64,000 bases of DNA. Origin: Aspidiotus rigidus. Taxonomy: Eukaryota; Arthropoda; Insecta; Hemiptera; Diaspididae. This document shows positions 1-11,100 of this stretch, in pieces. The stretch's first letter is position 1. The number at the start of each line of letters is the position of its first letter. The position numbers were made by a program, and so were the translations under genes. The notes under the pieces were generated by a model. The model did not search any database. It was not told the DNA's origin and worked only from the letters and a program-made list of their open reading frames with translations. The stretch lies in NCBI GenBank assembly GCA_035079385.1, contig JAVHKY010000035.1, positions 2,790,001 to 2,854,000 on the forward strand, written 5' to 3'.

Positions 1-2700
1 AATCTCCTGAACCGCTGCACCACCTAGGTATCTCAGATTCAAACTTACTAAAAATATTTCTCTTAATTAGCTTGTCCGTACTTGTAAATTAATTAGCAAG
101 TTATTTCAAAGTACATATTAGCCTCTCTGACAAAACTATGGAGTTATGAACAAGTCTGCGGATGAAAGCATTGAAAGCGGCTCACAAAGCGGAATGACGA
201 CTCGTCAATGATGGTGGCCTCATACTGACATTCTTTCCACAGTAAAAAAACACTTTTCGTTTTTGTGACTCCCAACATTATTATTCAAGTTCGACTCACG
301 ATCCTTTCTCATGCGGATGACCAGCAGTATCTTAGAAACGATCACGATCACTGGATAAATAACGTCCACAAAAGCGGATAATAGTGGGTTCACGTGATCT
401 CTATTGTAATGGCGCTTCATGCTCATAAATACATTATTATAATTATCAACCTCGTATCAGCTTATTCGAGATTTTACTCGAAAACTGATTTATAACCGAG
501 CTTTTTAGTAATGACTGGGCGCATCCGTCATTCGCACACAAAAAGAAAGATATTATTGAACGTTCGCCTACCGCATTTACCGATAGGTCACTCGAGAAAG
601 TGTACGATGAGCATCCCAGAAACGCTGCAAAACTTTATTTCTAGTCCGCGAACAACAAAAACGACTATTGATGGATCACCAAACGTATAATGATTATCTC
701 GCGAACATATGTATATTTATGCAGCTACCGTCGAATAAATTTCTAATATATTTATATACATATATATCGGAAAGCTCGAGCGCGCATGTAGAGCATTTAT
801 CTAGTTCCACTTTGTAGACATAGAGAGACGTTATTTTCTTTTGTCTTTAGATGTTAGATAGTCGCGACTCCCGTCTGTCAGTCTTCTCTCTTGCATACAT
901 CAGTGCGCCGAGATTAATATTCAAAGATAAATAAGCTTTTAATGGTGGTATGATTAATGAAAGTTGGGTGTTCGTTCGTTTTCGAATGCGAATGTTGGGC
1001 TAGCTTCCTTGAATACGCATAGACTGTTTTGCATGGGAATGAGTACAAGTTTAGTATTCGGTCTGTATCGGAGCTACCTTTTCCTTTTTATAGAGGTGAT
1101 CTAACAGTTCGATTCGTTTTCTGAATTTGAAGGTACCGTATTTTTTATTTTTGAAACTCAAACTGACGAATTAATTGAAATTAGCATTCTGAACCTGAAT
1201 TTAACTGTTACTTCGACATTTTAACTAATCGATTTATATTTGGCAGCAGCGCTATTGCCGTATTGCGAATGAAAAGTGAACGCGAGCTGGTCAAATGCGA
1301 TACTGCCGAGACCCATTCTAATGAATAGTTCGGAAAGGACGCGTGAACGTGTATGAAAAAAGTTCAATCCCTTTGTTATAACAATATAATATCTTTTCGT
1401 TCCTTGAGTGGAAATACGTGAATAAGTTGTATATATGTTCTCGAGGAGGACGCGTAACTAAGGGAAAAAAAGTTCACTGGGTCAAAAGATTATATTATTA
1501 TGGGCCATAAATTATCATAATTGACTTATAATTTTTATCATTTTTCTTCGTAGTCGAATTCCCCATTTTTGGGAAGAAACACGTACGGTGAAAGCGAGCA
1601 AATTATATCGGGCAGAATGCGAAGTCCAATCTATCACATTTTTTTTTTTCTTCTTGAAGTATCGAGAAGCTTTATTTATGCTAATAATAACAATAATGGT
1701 GAAAGGTTAATGCGAACTCATTCATTCGTGTAATACCCTAAGCTACGCGTGTTTTCTTCGAAAATTATGACTAGCTTATAATAAATCATTTTATGAATTG
1801 TTCGTTGCACAAAATTTTGGGAAGAGATTAACGTATGTGGGTTGGTTTCCCCACACACCAAGTACAACAGAGAAGCGTTTTGTCGGATGCAGATTAGAGA
1901 GTAATGAAAATTGAGAGAAGAGAGTGATTCAGCAATGCATTCGACTATAATATGGTAGGAAGGGAAACGTGACGGAATAGGTCGAGTGTACGAAAGATAC
2001 GTGTTTAGATTTGGAAGTAACAAATATGATAAGCTTTGTTTGTTGAGTGATTATTTATATACTTGTCAATTGAAAAACTATATTTATCAGAAAAAAAAAA
2101 AAGTTCTCGCGAAGCCAAATAAATGGAGATCATGTTTACTGTCTATGTCAGTTCTTTACTAATTACCTTTATCATTATTATACTGTATGTCAAGCTGACT
2201 AGCTTTTGGATCCTTAGTCCAGTAGACGAGTAAATCTAATATATGCCACTGTAAACAATATAATTATGTCACTTGACTGAAAAGTATTGAGTATACTTTA
2301 TTCTAAGCTGACTAGCTCTAAGGGGTTCACTCGCTCCACTCGTTCGCCCCCATTTTCGAATTGCAAGTAAAACGTAGAATAGCTTCCCAAAATATGACCT
2401 AGCATAAGTCAGTTGATATAAGATTATATATTCTGCACCACTAAGGTTTTTTATATGCGCCAACACCATTTTCATGCGCTCCAGAAAATCCGAAAAATCC
2501 TATAATTTTCCATACTGAATATTGAAAGCAAAATGAATCATTTCACCCTATCTTTTCTTCTCGGGTAGTTCAAAAATTCTAGAACTTTTGTATCAAATTT
2601 CTATCGTCTCACTTTTTTCTTTTTTTCAACCCTCATCCCAAGAGATTTGAGGGGCAACTCTTAATATTACTTGTTCTTAACAAGGTTTTTTTTTTTATTT
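1..2700. other. Intergenic DNA, no gene recognised
   Basis: No exon-like or transposase-like reading frame was found. Open frames are short, AT-driven and without recognisable motifs. Near 2328-2352 the minus strand carries a GC-richer motif, GGGGGCGAACGAG followed by TGGAGCGAG. A similar motif occurs at 11966-11987 on the plus strand, so at least this part is repeat-derived. Confidence 0.5.
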
Positions 2701-2739
2701 TTTACGGACGATGTCGACATTAAGTCGGGATTGGGGCGT

Positions 2740-3490
2740 TTCACCGAAAGATTTTTCACCTAAAAAATTCACCGATTAAGATTCACCTACAGATAAATCA
2801 CCTGATAAAAGTAGTGGTTCACCACATGGTAAGTTCACCGTGACGAAAGTTCACCGACAAAATTCGATTATATTTTTATTGAAGAAGTCAATTAATCAGT
2901 TTAATTCAAGTTTAATAATAATAAAATATTAATTCAATAATTTTATTTTTGATATTTTATTTAGTAAAATTAAATTTTATATCATTTTTCATATTTTGAA
3001 GTATTATTTATTCTTATATTTTAATTGAATTAAATTAAAAAAAAACAGAAACAAATAAAATAAAATAATTTAAATTAATATAATTTTTGAATAATCTTTA
3101 TTGAAATAAAAATTATTCAATAAATATTTTAAACAAAATTTTAAATAAATGAATTTATTCAATATTAACAATTATAATTTTAAAAATAAAATATAATTTA
3201 ATTTATAAATAATTAATAATTTAATTAAATAAATTTTCTTTATTAAATTATTATTTATTAAAATAATTTTAAAATAAAATTTGGTACATCAAAGTATCAA
3301 ATAAAAGTTGAACAGCTGATTGAAAAAGGTGAATTTTGTCGTCGGTGAGCTCAAAAAAGGAAGATCTTTCCTGACGATGAAAAAAAAAACAAAAAAAACA
3401 AAAAAAACAAAAACTGACAGGTGAACTTTCCTGTCGGTGATGGGTACATTCCTTCAAAAAGACTTACTCGGTGAAAAATCTTTCGGTGAA
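2740..3490. mobile_element. TIR element with an almost GC-free core (MITE/foldback type)
   Basis: The ends are a perfect 21 bp inverted repeat, 2740-2760 against 3470-3490, beginning TTCACCGAAAGATTTTTC. The left arm holds many direct and variant copies of TTCACC/ATCACC between 2740 and 2860. The right arm holds GGTGAA variants between 3325 and 3490. The centre, about 2870-3285, is almost only A and T. No transposase was seen. No convincing target duplication was seen; the flanks look like relics of the GTCGA satellite. The superfamily is not assigned. Confidence 0.75.
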
Positions 3491-3499
3491 CAGGTCGGA

Positions 3500-3708
3500 G
3501 GTTGAATCAAGGCCATTTGGAGGTTGATTTTCAGTGGACATTGAAATCTAAACTCAGGAATGAATTCACTTTTGATCTCGATTCTGAAGAGGCGACACAT
3601 GTGACCTTGAAATTTACATAATTTCGACGTCGATCAAAAGTCTTTAGGTAGTTAAGTGTCTTAGCCTATAATCAATCCAAAATCGTTGACGATCTCCAGT
3701 CGATAATA
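3500..3708. repeat. Degenerate GTCGA-type satellite relic
   Basis: The stretch has short GTTGATTTTC-, TCGACGTCGATC- and CAGTCGAT-like motifs. These resemble the large satellite at 28190-30290 but are more diverged. A further similar patch lies near 5220-5285. The assignment is by motif similarity only. Confidence 0.4.
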
Positions 3709-4058
3709 ACACAACTCAACAAAGTAAAATTTTTTGAAGGGATCAAGAATGAGGAATATTTTCCAACCTGAATTCGATGCCGTAATTCGTTTTTCGTGAT
3801 CCCCTCGTTATCTTCTGCAATCTTGATGTTTAGTTGCGGCGGCTCATTGCGAATCGCATCGAATACTAGAGGGTAGTATTACAAAAAGGTGTATCGCGCT
3901 TCGCAACGAGCCGCGGCAACTAAACGTAAAGATTGCAGAAGAAAACGAGGGATCACGAAAAACTAATAACGGCATCGAATTCAGCGCGAAAAATACTTTC
4001 AGAATCGGATATTCTCGTTCTTGACATCTTCGAAAAATTTTACTCTGTCGAGTTGTGT
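3709..4058. repeat. Large imperfect inverted repeat (foldback)
   Basis: The left arm is about 3709-3853 and the right arm about 3900-4058, around a 46 nt loop. The inner 84 bp (3770-3853 against 3900-3982) match closely, from GAATTCGATGCCG to GGCTC.TTGCGAA. The outer parts match with small indels around AGTAAAATTTTT. The loop holds its own hairpin, AATACTA-GAGGG-TAGTATT. The open frame across the right arm is not treated as a gene because it is one half of the inverted repeat. Confidence 0.8.
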
Positions 4059-5560
4059 AATCTAATTTTAGGAACCCTTGGAATGGTAAAGGAACATTGC
4101 CTGCGTATTGCAGCCGAAAATTTCAGCTTCAACTTTCAGCTTAAACTCACAACCTAGAAAAATTTGGCTTTTGACTTTCGGAAAAATTTAACTAGCTCAA
4201 TTCAACTAATTTCCGGCTGACCAGTGCTATGAATAAATTTGAATCTAGATGAAACGATCAGGATAATTGGGCTTTGTTACGCTTGTGGAAGATACCTTTT
4301 CTCTAATTGGTGTTCATCTCCAATGAATGACTGCACTACAGGCCTCTAAACTGAACAGCTGAACAGCTGAACTGAATCGGAACCAAACTTTCTTATCTTT
4401 GCTACTTCGTTTGATTTTCATGTCAATTTTACAGGATAGAAGATATTACTGTGAATCTGTGATTCTTATTTCTCCTATTTTACAAAACATTAAACCTAAA
4501 AAAAGAGCTGAAAAAATTTAGCTCATTTTGGTTTTTGCCCTAGGATGTTCAGATGAAGCTGCCTGCAGCCTCACTCTTATCAGTAAAAATTTGGTTAAAT
4601 TAGAGACCGGAGAAATTGTTCAAACATGTCGGCGTAAAAGTAGGCAACATACCGATATCTCAAGGATGAAATTGTTCAAGGAACAGAGACAAAGCAAGTT
4701 TCAACAAAGTGGATGAACGTGGCTACTCACGGGGAGTCATGGTGTGCGTTGTGGATGAAAAACTTGCCTATTGTATGCCAGCGTATCTGGACAGACATGT
4801 TTACAGTGTATAAATGTAGCATTACCGATCCACACTGGAGAGTCAATTAATCAAAGCAGCACCGACACAATTTTCAGGTCAACAATGAATCGATGGAACA
4901 AAATGAGTGGTTATGTTGAGTTGACCTTCAGTAATTTCAAGTACGACGAACATCAGTAGAAGACCGCGATAGTTTATGTGGCAACTACACTGTAAGTGTA
5001 AAATTTGACATGTATACCAACTCACTTATGAAAAATTCAAGTCAAGCCTGTTTGCTCTGAAATTTCAAGAGCTAAAACTTTCGTTCACTACAATTTTCCA
5101 TAAAAAAAGATATTTTTTGCAAAATTATCAAAATTTTCTCTCTTCTGTATCCATTGTATTATGTTTCATCAACAGCGCTGTTGCCAAATAACTCACTAGC
5201 GCCGCTTTCCATTTAAGTTAGTCGTATTTTGGGTTGATTTGCGGTTGACATTGGGCGGAAAAAAATTGATGTCGATTTTCAGTCACGAAATGATGAATCA
5301 ATTTAAAGCCAATTTGGACAAGGTGGTCACTTTTTTTTGGAATTAATTTTCCTTGACTTTTTTACAGTATTCTGAAGAACGGAGAGAGATGTAGGAAGTT
5401 AATCTTACCCAAAACAAAACAAAAAATTCGCTCTTATTAAATATACCTACACCATTTTTGTTATTCTAGGAAAATTTCCTTGATTTGAAACAAAATTCCT
5501 CAACTTTTCTCTGATTTTTCCATAGTTAGCGGAATATCCTCATTTTACCTGTTTTCCAAA
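4059..5560. other. No gene recognised
   Basis: Two open frames, near 4528-4716 and 4771-4959 (+), lie close together and could be remains of one coding stretch. They show no motif I recognise. A perfect 14 bp palindrome, CAACAGCGCTGTTG, lies near 5172. Confidence 0.4.
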
Positions 5561-5569
5561 AAGCGACAA

Positions 5570-6080
5570 CCTTGTTTGAAGTCGAGAAAGTTTATCGGAT
5601 TGAGCCCTTTTAGAGGTAGGACTGGAAGAAATCAGGGGTTTGGTATTCCTGTAGATGTGGGACTCTGAAAAATGTTGTCCTCCGAGACTCATAGATCAGG
5701 GATGGTCTTCAAAGTATTCTGAACTCGGAACCTTTTATGAATGAGAAACTTGAAATTTCGAAAAATGAACTTCTATAATAGACGAGCTTGAAGGAAATTT
5801 TGACTTTTGGGGCGTACTCATGAAGAGTTGGGTTTGGAAAACGTCAAGCTTAAAACTCTAGCAGATAAGGTATGTCAAACAGATTCGTCTTTCGAGCCAT
5901 ATGGATGAAGAGTGGTTATTGGAATAATTTCAAGGTTGAACCTCTATACACATGGATTTTTGAAAAATATAATTATTGATTTCTACAAAAGTAGGGTTTG
6001 GAAAATATTGAGCTTTGAACTTTTGTAGAGGTAGGGCTTGAAAAATATTTCGAGCTTTGAATTCCAACAGATGTAGGACT
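5570..6080 (+). repeat. Old ~45-60 bp minisatellite array, left part
   Basis: There are repeated degenerate units of the form 'gagctttgaacttttgtag' then 'aggtagggcttgaaaaat'. They resemble the 45 bp unit of the Helitron-like family elsewhere in the window but are much more diverged. The array is split by the element at 6091-6850 and continues to about 7220. Confidence 0.6.
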
Positions 6081-6090
6081 TATAAAAATG

Positions 6091-6850
6091 GGTGCCATTT
6101 AATGTTACGGCAGAATAGAGTGTCAGTACGACAAAAATAATAGGTTGTACGCCAGCATAAATTGACTAACGACAAACAAAATGAATGCACGTCAGAAATT
6201 TATGTATTACGACAAATGAATGTAATCACGACAAAATGTAGGCTTATACGACTAGTAATATTATTGTACACCAACTTGGGTACGGCAAAAAATTGAATTT
6301 TCACGATTAAAAAGATGCTTCGCGTAATTCATCCGGAACGACAAAAAAACTTCGGAACATCGCCAGATCTAATTCATATAGAAATGTATCAAATAAATGT
6401 ACTTATCAATTATGTAATAAACATTTAAAAAAAGTTACTGAATAAGTAGAGCCTGCTTCGCTAAAGCTGGCCTCCCCCTTTTACGTGTTTTTGACCAAGT
6501 GGTATTAATTTTGCTTCTAAGAGAGGTACCACCAATTTGAGACGGATTTTCATTCCCAGGTAGTGCTTGCACGTGTAGGATTTGCTGAACATGGGACAAG
6601 TGCACCCACTGGCCATGCTGATCTTCCATATCATGCACTTGAAGCGAACAAATTCGGTGAAATCCGCCCTTTTGTCTGACTACACTTTTTAGTGTCGTAC
6701 AAGTACTAATAAATTGTCGTTCTAACACGTTAAATTGTCGCATATGATCTGGCGTATTACAATTAATAAACTGTCGTATGGACACTCTATTTTGTCGTAG
6801 AGAAGTTGTCGTACTGACACTCTATTTTGCCGTACAGTTATAGTTTTCCC
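6091..6850. mobile_element. TIR element with TACGACA subrepeats, possibly MULE-type
   Basis: A strong inverted repeat pairs 6106-6134 with 6806-6834 (28 of 29 identical, TACGGCARAATAGAGTGTCA...). It is surrounded by many TACGACA/TGTCGTA subrepeats, and a second TIR-like copy lies at 6775-6800. The 10 bp word TATAAAAATG stands at 6081-6090 and again at 6851-6860. It may be a target duplication, with 9-10 bp as in Mutator-like elements, but the host array also contains similar words. The element sits inside the older minisatellite array. Confidence 0.65.
6435..6785 (-). pseudogene. Possible transposase C-terminal remnant inside the TIR element
   Basis: This is a 116-codon minus-strand frame. 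Its first ~40 residues are translated TIR subrepeats and carry no information. The rest is not repeat-like: it has GGFHRICSLQVHDMEDQHG, then a basic tail with TRKRGRPALAKQALL just before the stop. A KRGRP (AT-hook-like) tail before the stop resembles the ends of some insect DNA-transposon proteins, which fits its position inside a TIR element. No catalytic motif is present. The family assignment (Mutator-like or FLYWCH-bearing) is inference only. Confidence 0.3.
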
Positions 6851-6859
6851 TATAAAAAT

Positions 6860-7220
6860 GTTGTCCTCTGAACTTTAATATAGATGAGAAGTGAATCAAT
6901 AAAAATGTCACGTTTTCAGCCTCTACAAAAATTAGACTTGAAAAATTTTGTCACCTGCTTCTGAACTTTCACAGACGTCAGACTCGGGTAAATTCTTACC
7001 TGTTAGACCTAATACAGACAGAGTTAGACCTCTCACATAATTGGGATTTCAAAAAAATCGTGTTTTGATTCTCTATAGACGCGGGACTTGGACATATTTC
7101 GACGTCTACAGGACTCAGAGGAATTTTGATTAGCGGGACATGGCAAGTGTCAGGCTGTAAATCCCTAATAGAGCAGAACTTGAGAAAAATTTTGTCTCCC
7201 GAGCCAAAATACTTATATGT
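6860..7220 (+). repeat. Old ~45-60 bp minisatellite array, right part
   Basis: This continues the array at 5570-6080. Units include 'cctctacaaaaattagact' and 'tgaaaaattttgtc' forms spaced about 50-60 bp apart. The two halves were probably one array before the TIR element inserted. Confidence 0.55.
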
Positions 7221-8700
7221 AGGAACATTTATCGTGTCACCAACCACCCGTCTGTCCTTCAATCATCTCTACTTCAGTTTGATTCTCAGCAAAAGCTCTT
7301 ACATCAACTTTGAGTGCAGTAAGACATTTCAGCTGTCAAGAAATTATTTTTTTTTTTGAAGACTCATTTTGGTTAATACATTTTAGTACGAATTTGAGAA
7401 AAATTATACCAAACATTACTCACATGGACGCAGCTTGGTTGCAAACTATTTTGGTTCTTCCAGATAATAACTTAAATAGTCATCTTTTAAATACCACTCT
7501 CTTGTAAGTAGCAACAAATCCTCCACTCTTCTCTCAGTGAAAAGTACGACCAACACAACTTACCTAGAAAATAAAGAAACAAACAATTATTACATTATTA
7601 TTATTAAGCCAATTTCGACACAGGAAAAATACGGTACAAGAGTCCAGAGAACATTTTCATTACTTATTCCGTTTTCCAAGGAAAAGACTTGTGAAATGAT
7701 GCCATTGCGCGAAAAGTCATTACTTGATTCAGAACAAGAGCGTAAGGTAAAAAATTCCTCAAAATAAAGTGGGCACTCATTTTCTCTTTTCATTCTGCTA
7801 ACGAATATGGGCGATCGAATTTCGACAAACCCGAACGCGTAATTAATTTTCTAGCATCGCAATAAATTTATTGTCTTGGTCCTTGGAGTATGGAAGCGAA
7901 CGTGAAAGAAACACAAATACATCGAAAAGGCCGCGCATGAATAAACCTTTCCAATAATTTCTTAATGAAAAGTACCACGGCAGTACGAGAAGAAAGAACA
8001 GAAAGGCGAAGAGTTCAAACGTTAAGGAAATTATTATGAAAATTCTATCTATTACTATACGCTCTCTACATGATTGTTTACAAACTCGCGCGTTTCGGAA
8101 AATAGAGTGTTTTATGGCGTGAATGAGACATTGAAAATGCTTGTAAATTCCCACTAATAAAATCAACAGACCATTAAGTGATCATTGACATTCGACCTAC
8201 ACATTGCATTGTTTATTTACTCGTACAGCCACACTGCTCCTAACAGGCAGTGATGTAAGCGAATTCACGCGTGAAATTCCGTAAGACAAGAAGCGATTAT
8301 TTGTTTTTTTTTTCTCTTCGATTCGCGGGAAATATACGAAAATTTATTCTACATACCGTACTGTATGATTGACAAATATTCCTCATCGCTCACGCAAATT
8401 CGATTATATGAGTACATGTTCCTGAGTGGGCAACGTGAGTGGAATTTGAAGGTAGGTACTGAGGTTTCAAACGGTTCGAGAGACTATTGAGGATCTGACC
8501 TAAATTAGTGCGTTTGTAATTGAGGTAGAAGAAGGACCGACCATCAAAAGGGCGGTGCGACACAAATACATCTCCGAAAAATGTGGTAACGTTCATCAAG
8601 ACGTTCCATATTTCAACTATCGTCTTGCGGTGGTCTTCATTGTAGATATATGTCAATTGGATATCACAAATAAGATGAACCTGAATCATGGCCGGTGGAG
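7221..8700. other. No gene recognised
   Basis: Several short frames exist on both strands, none with known motifs or convincing splice structure. I see no TIR or satellite structure. Confidence 0.4.
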
Positions 8701-8719
8701 GAGGGGTAGGGACGAGGTG

Positions 8720-8893
8720 ATCCATCTAACGAGCTTGGAAAATAGGTATCCGAGAGGGAGGCTCCCATCTAGTTAAGAGTTTTTGTAAAATATCGATCTC
8801 CGAGCTATATGTGAACATTGGAACTTGGAAATATGTCTCTAGTATAATGAGAATATGAGCTTGGAAAGATCTCTCCGATGGTCTAAGTGCAAG
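8720..8893 (+). repeat. Degenerate 45 bp-family units, left of the Jockey-like relic
   Basis: Units with GAGCTTGGAAAATAGG, GAACTTGGAAATATG and GAGCTTGGAAAGATC occur about every 50-60 bp. The last unit (8844-8893, ATAATGAGAATATGAGCTTGG...) has a near copy at 10660-10700. The non-LTR relic therefore seems to sit between two units of the same array. Confidence 0.5.
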
Positions 8894-10655
8894 GCGAACC
8901 TGAAAGAAGTCTCCTTCAGCCGACACTACAGAACATGGTACAGCCTACACTTCAGGTATCGGAAGCAATAAAACAAATATCCCTCGCAGATAATATGAGA
9001 AAACTGACCAAAATCAACAAAGAAATGTCCTCTTTTCACGGTAGATCAACAGAGCTGGAAGAAGCTAGTGCCTTCCCCTACCAACCCCTACTGCTATCTA
9101 TTCCTTCACCAACGAAATAAACATGACCGATGGTCCGCGAAAATCTACCTGGAGCGCCAACGAGCTCAATTCTCAACTTGAGAAACTCAAATTCTTCGTA
9201 CAAAATCACACAATCGATATCGCGCTCACCTCTGAGACTCATTAAACAACAAGAAGTTACGCCAAGCTCCCAGGTATTGTAATCTCCCACCCTCCTCACC
9301 CAGATTATGAGATTTATTGTGGGTTGGCTGTGATAATTAGGAGAAACATCCAGCATCACCTGCTGGTGGAAAGATATGAAGAAGAATAAGCTCAGGAAAC
9401 AACAAAGGCAGTAACGCAGAATAGACTGAAAAAACCTCAATACGAGCACTTCTTGAAGCACTTTGGTAACCAGTGCATCATATGAAGCGACCACAATGCT
9501 AAACACGACGCTTCGGGCTCATCTACGAAGCCCGGCTCGCATCAAGAGACAGGTGCTCCTCAACGCGATACATAGCACCCAAAGCGGATTTCTTTCTGTG
9601 AAAAAGCCAATTTACTGGCCATCCAATCGATGAAAAAACCCCGACCTGTTGGACTTCTTTTTGGTGAAAGGAATTTCTTCCAACTTCATGGTAGCTGAAA
9701 ACTACACTGAACCCGTCGTCAGACCAGTTTAACTCACGGTCAGTACCACAATTATCTAAAAGAAAAGGAAAACGCTGACGACGAAAGCCATAGATTGGGG
9801 AAGATTCCGTGAGGAACTAGACCTGCGAATCAACCTGAAATTAAAGCTAAGGAAAATTACATTTTCCTCGTGAGTACGAGTATTCGAGATCATTATTAAC
9901 AATGTAGTCACACTCGCCTGATGATGTACGGCTACTTGTACGAAACCGGTCGCGTTAAAATAAAGGGTCAATTGTGGACTTAAAATATTATTTTTAATTT
10001 TGTGTATTTTAATTTTAATTTTAATTTTGTGAATTTTGATCTTTATTTAAATTTCTATAATTTCGACTCTTTGTAAAATTCAAAATTTCGGTTTCAAAAT
10101 TACACCCTGTGTTCCACCATTGACTTTCAATTTGTTACGAGTGTGACTACATTGTTAATAATGATAAAGCTAAGGACTCCAGAGGAGGTTGAGGTGGCGG
10201 TAACCCAGCTAAAAAAAGATATACGCGAAGCTGCACGGTCGACCGCCACACCTACAATCTTTCATAGCTTAGATTCCACACTCCACATACGCATCAAGAT
10301 ACAGCAAAGACGAACAGCCCGGAAAAGGTAGTATTCCATCCTCTCACCTCATAAAAAGAATGTCTTCGGCCGAATGAATGACGAGCTTCAACAACTGATA
10401 AGGGAAGTCGTTTTTCTGGAGGAACTTAGCGTAGCGAGGACAAGAACTACTCTCTCTGAAAGGCTACTCACCACTTCAAGCGCCCAACGATAAGTTGTGA
10501 TGAAAAAGATAACTAGGCAAGAAGTGACGCTGAAAAAACTTATGTCTTTGGTACGCCACCTTTCCGGAGCTCTCCAGCCCCCTAACAGAAGATCTGAAAT
10601 TGATACCACAATAAATTATAAGGCTAATCAGGAGACCTCCTTGTTCACCCTCAAA
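8894..10655 (+). pseudogene. Jockey-like non-LTR retrotransposon relic (endonuclease region)
   Basis: This looks like the end of ORF1 and the apurinic-type endonuclease part of ORF2 of a Jockey-like element, which would nick the target and start reverse transcription. Visible pieces are NELNSQLEKLKFFVQNHTID and LTSETH near 9157-9243, YWPSNR...PDLLDFF around 9615-9660, an SSDQ remnant of the SSDH motif near 9717 in another frame, and the linker TPEEVEVAVTQLKKDIREA at 10173-10230. Stops and frameshifts are frequent, so it is dead. It is interrupted by the insertion at 9854-10165. The linker frame reads through cleanly if that insertion and one target copy are ignored. The reverse transcriptase itself is missing. 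The clade is inferred from the endonuclease and linker only. Confidence 0.7.
9854..10165 (+). mobile_element. Short non-autonomous Penelope-type insertion with 11 bp target duplication
   Basis: This 312 bp insertion lies in the Jockey-like relic. It is flanked by perfect direct repeats AAAGCTAAGGA (9843-9853 and 10166-10176). A perfect 28 bp inverted repeat pairs 9889-9916 with 10138-10165, the latter copy ending exactly at the right boundary. Just inside the left copy is CCTGATGATGTAC...GTACGAAACC (9917-9945), a hammerhead-like core of the kind known from the terminal repeats of Penelope-like elements. The rest is AT-rich and non-coding. The Penelope assignment rests on the motif, the inverted tail and the duplication length. 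Confidence 0.65.
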
Positions 10656-10740
10656 GAAATAATGAGAATATGAGCTTGGGAAGCTTTCTTCGGTGGCCTA
10701 AGCCAATATGATGACGAGGGGCTTTTGGAAGCTTGAGAAG
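10656..10740 (+). repeat. 45 bp-family unit, right of the Jockey-like relic
   Basis: The stretch AATAATGAGAATATGAGC through GGTGGCCTAAGC closely matches 8844-8893. A second, shorter unit with GGCTTTTGGAAGCTTGAG follows. Confidence 0.5.
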
Positions 10741-11100
10741 AAAATTGACAGGACGAGGGAAGTTTTTGACTTCCAATCGATTCTAATCGCTCATCAAAAT
10801 CAATTACAATGCTATTGCTTTCGAATCCTCACTGCTGATTTTTTCGCACTCACAGCTCGATTCACTCAGCTTCCAATCTACGCACTAGCAATTAGTCACT
10901 GACTGATGAATTCTGCTTCCATTTTGACCGCTGAAGTGAACGCCGTGTACTCTTCTTCTTCTCATCTCATCTCACTCTCCTCATTCCTTAGCTCAAACTC
11001 CTACGATTGACTGATTCAATCTCGTCTCTACCGGTTATGCAGGACCCTCACTCCACTAATCCCTGAATTCAACGCTTTCTTCTACATCTGCAAACTCTTT
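10741..11100. other. No gene recognised
   Basis: CT-rich sequence on the plus strand. Its last part could be worn non-LTR sequence, but no motif can be named. Confidence 0.35.

Noticed and set aside
3933..4157. 74-codon frame on the plus strand
   Set aside because: Most of it is one arm of the inverted repeat at 3709-4058.
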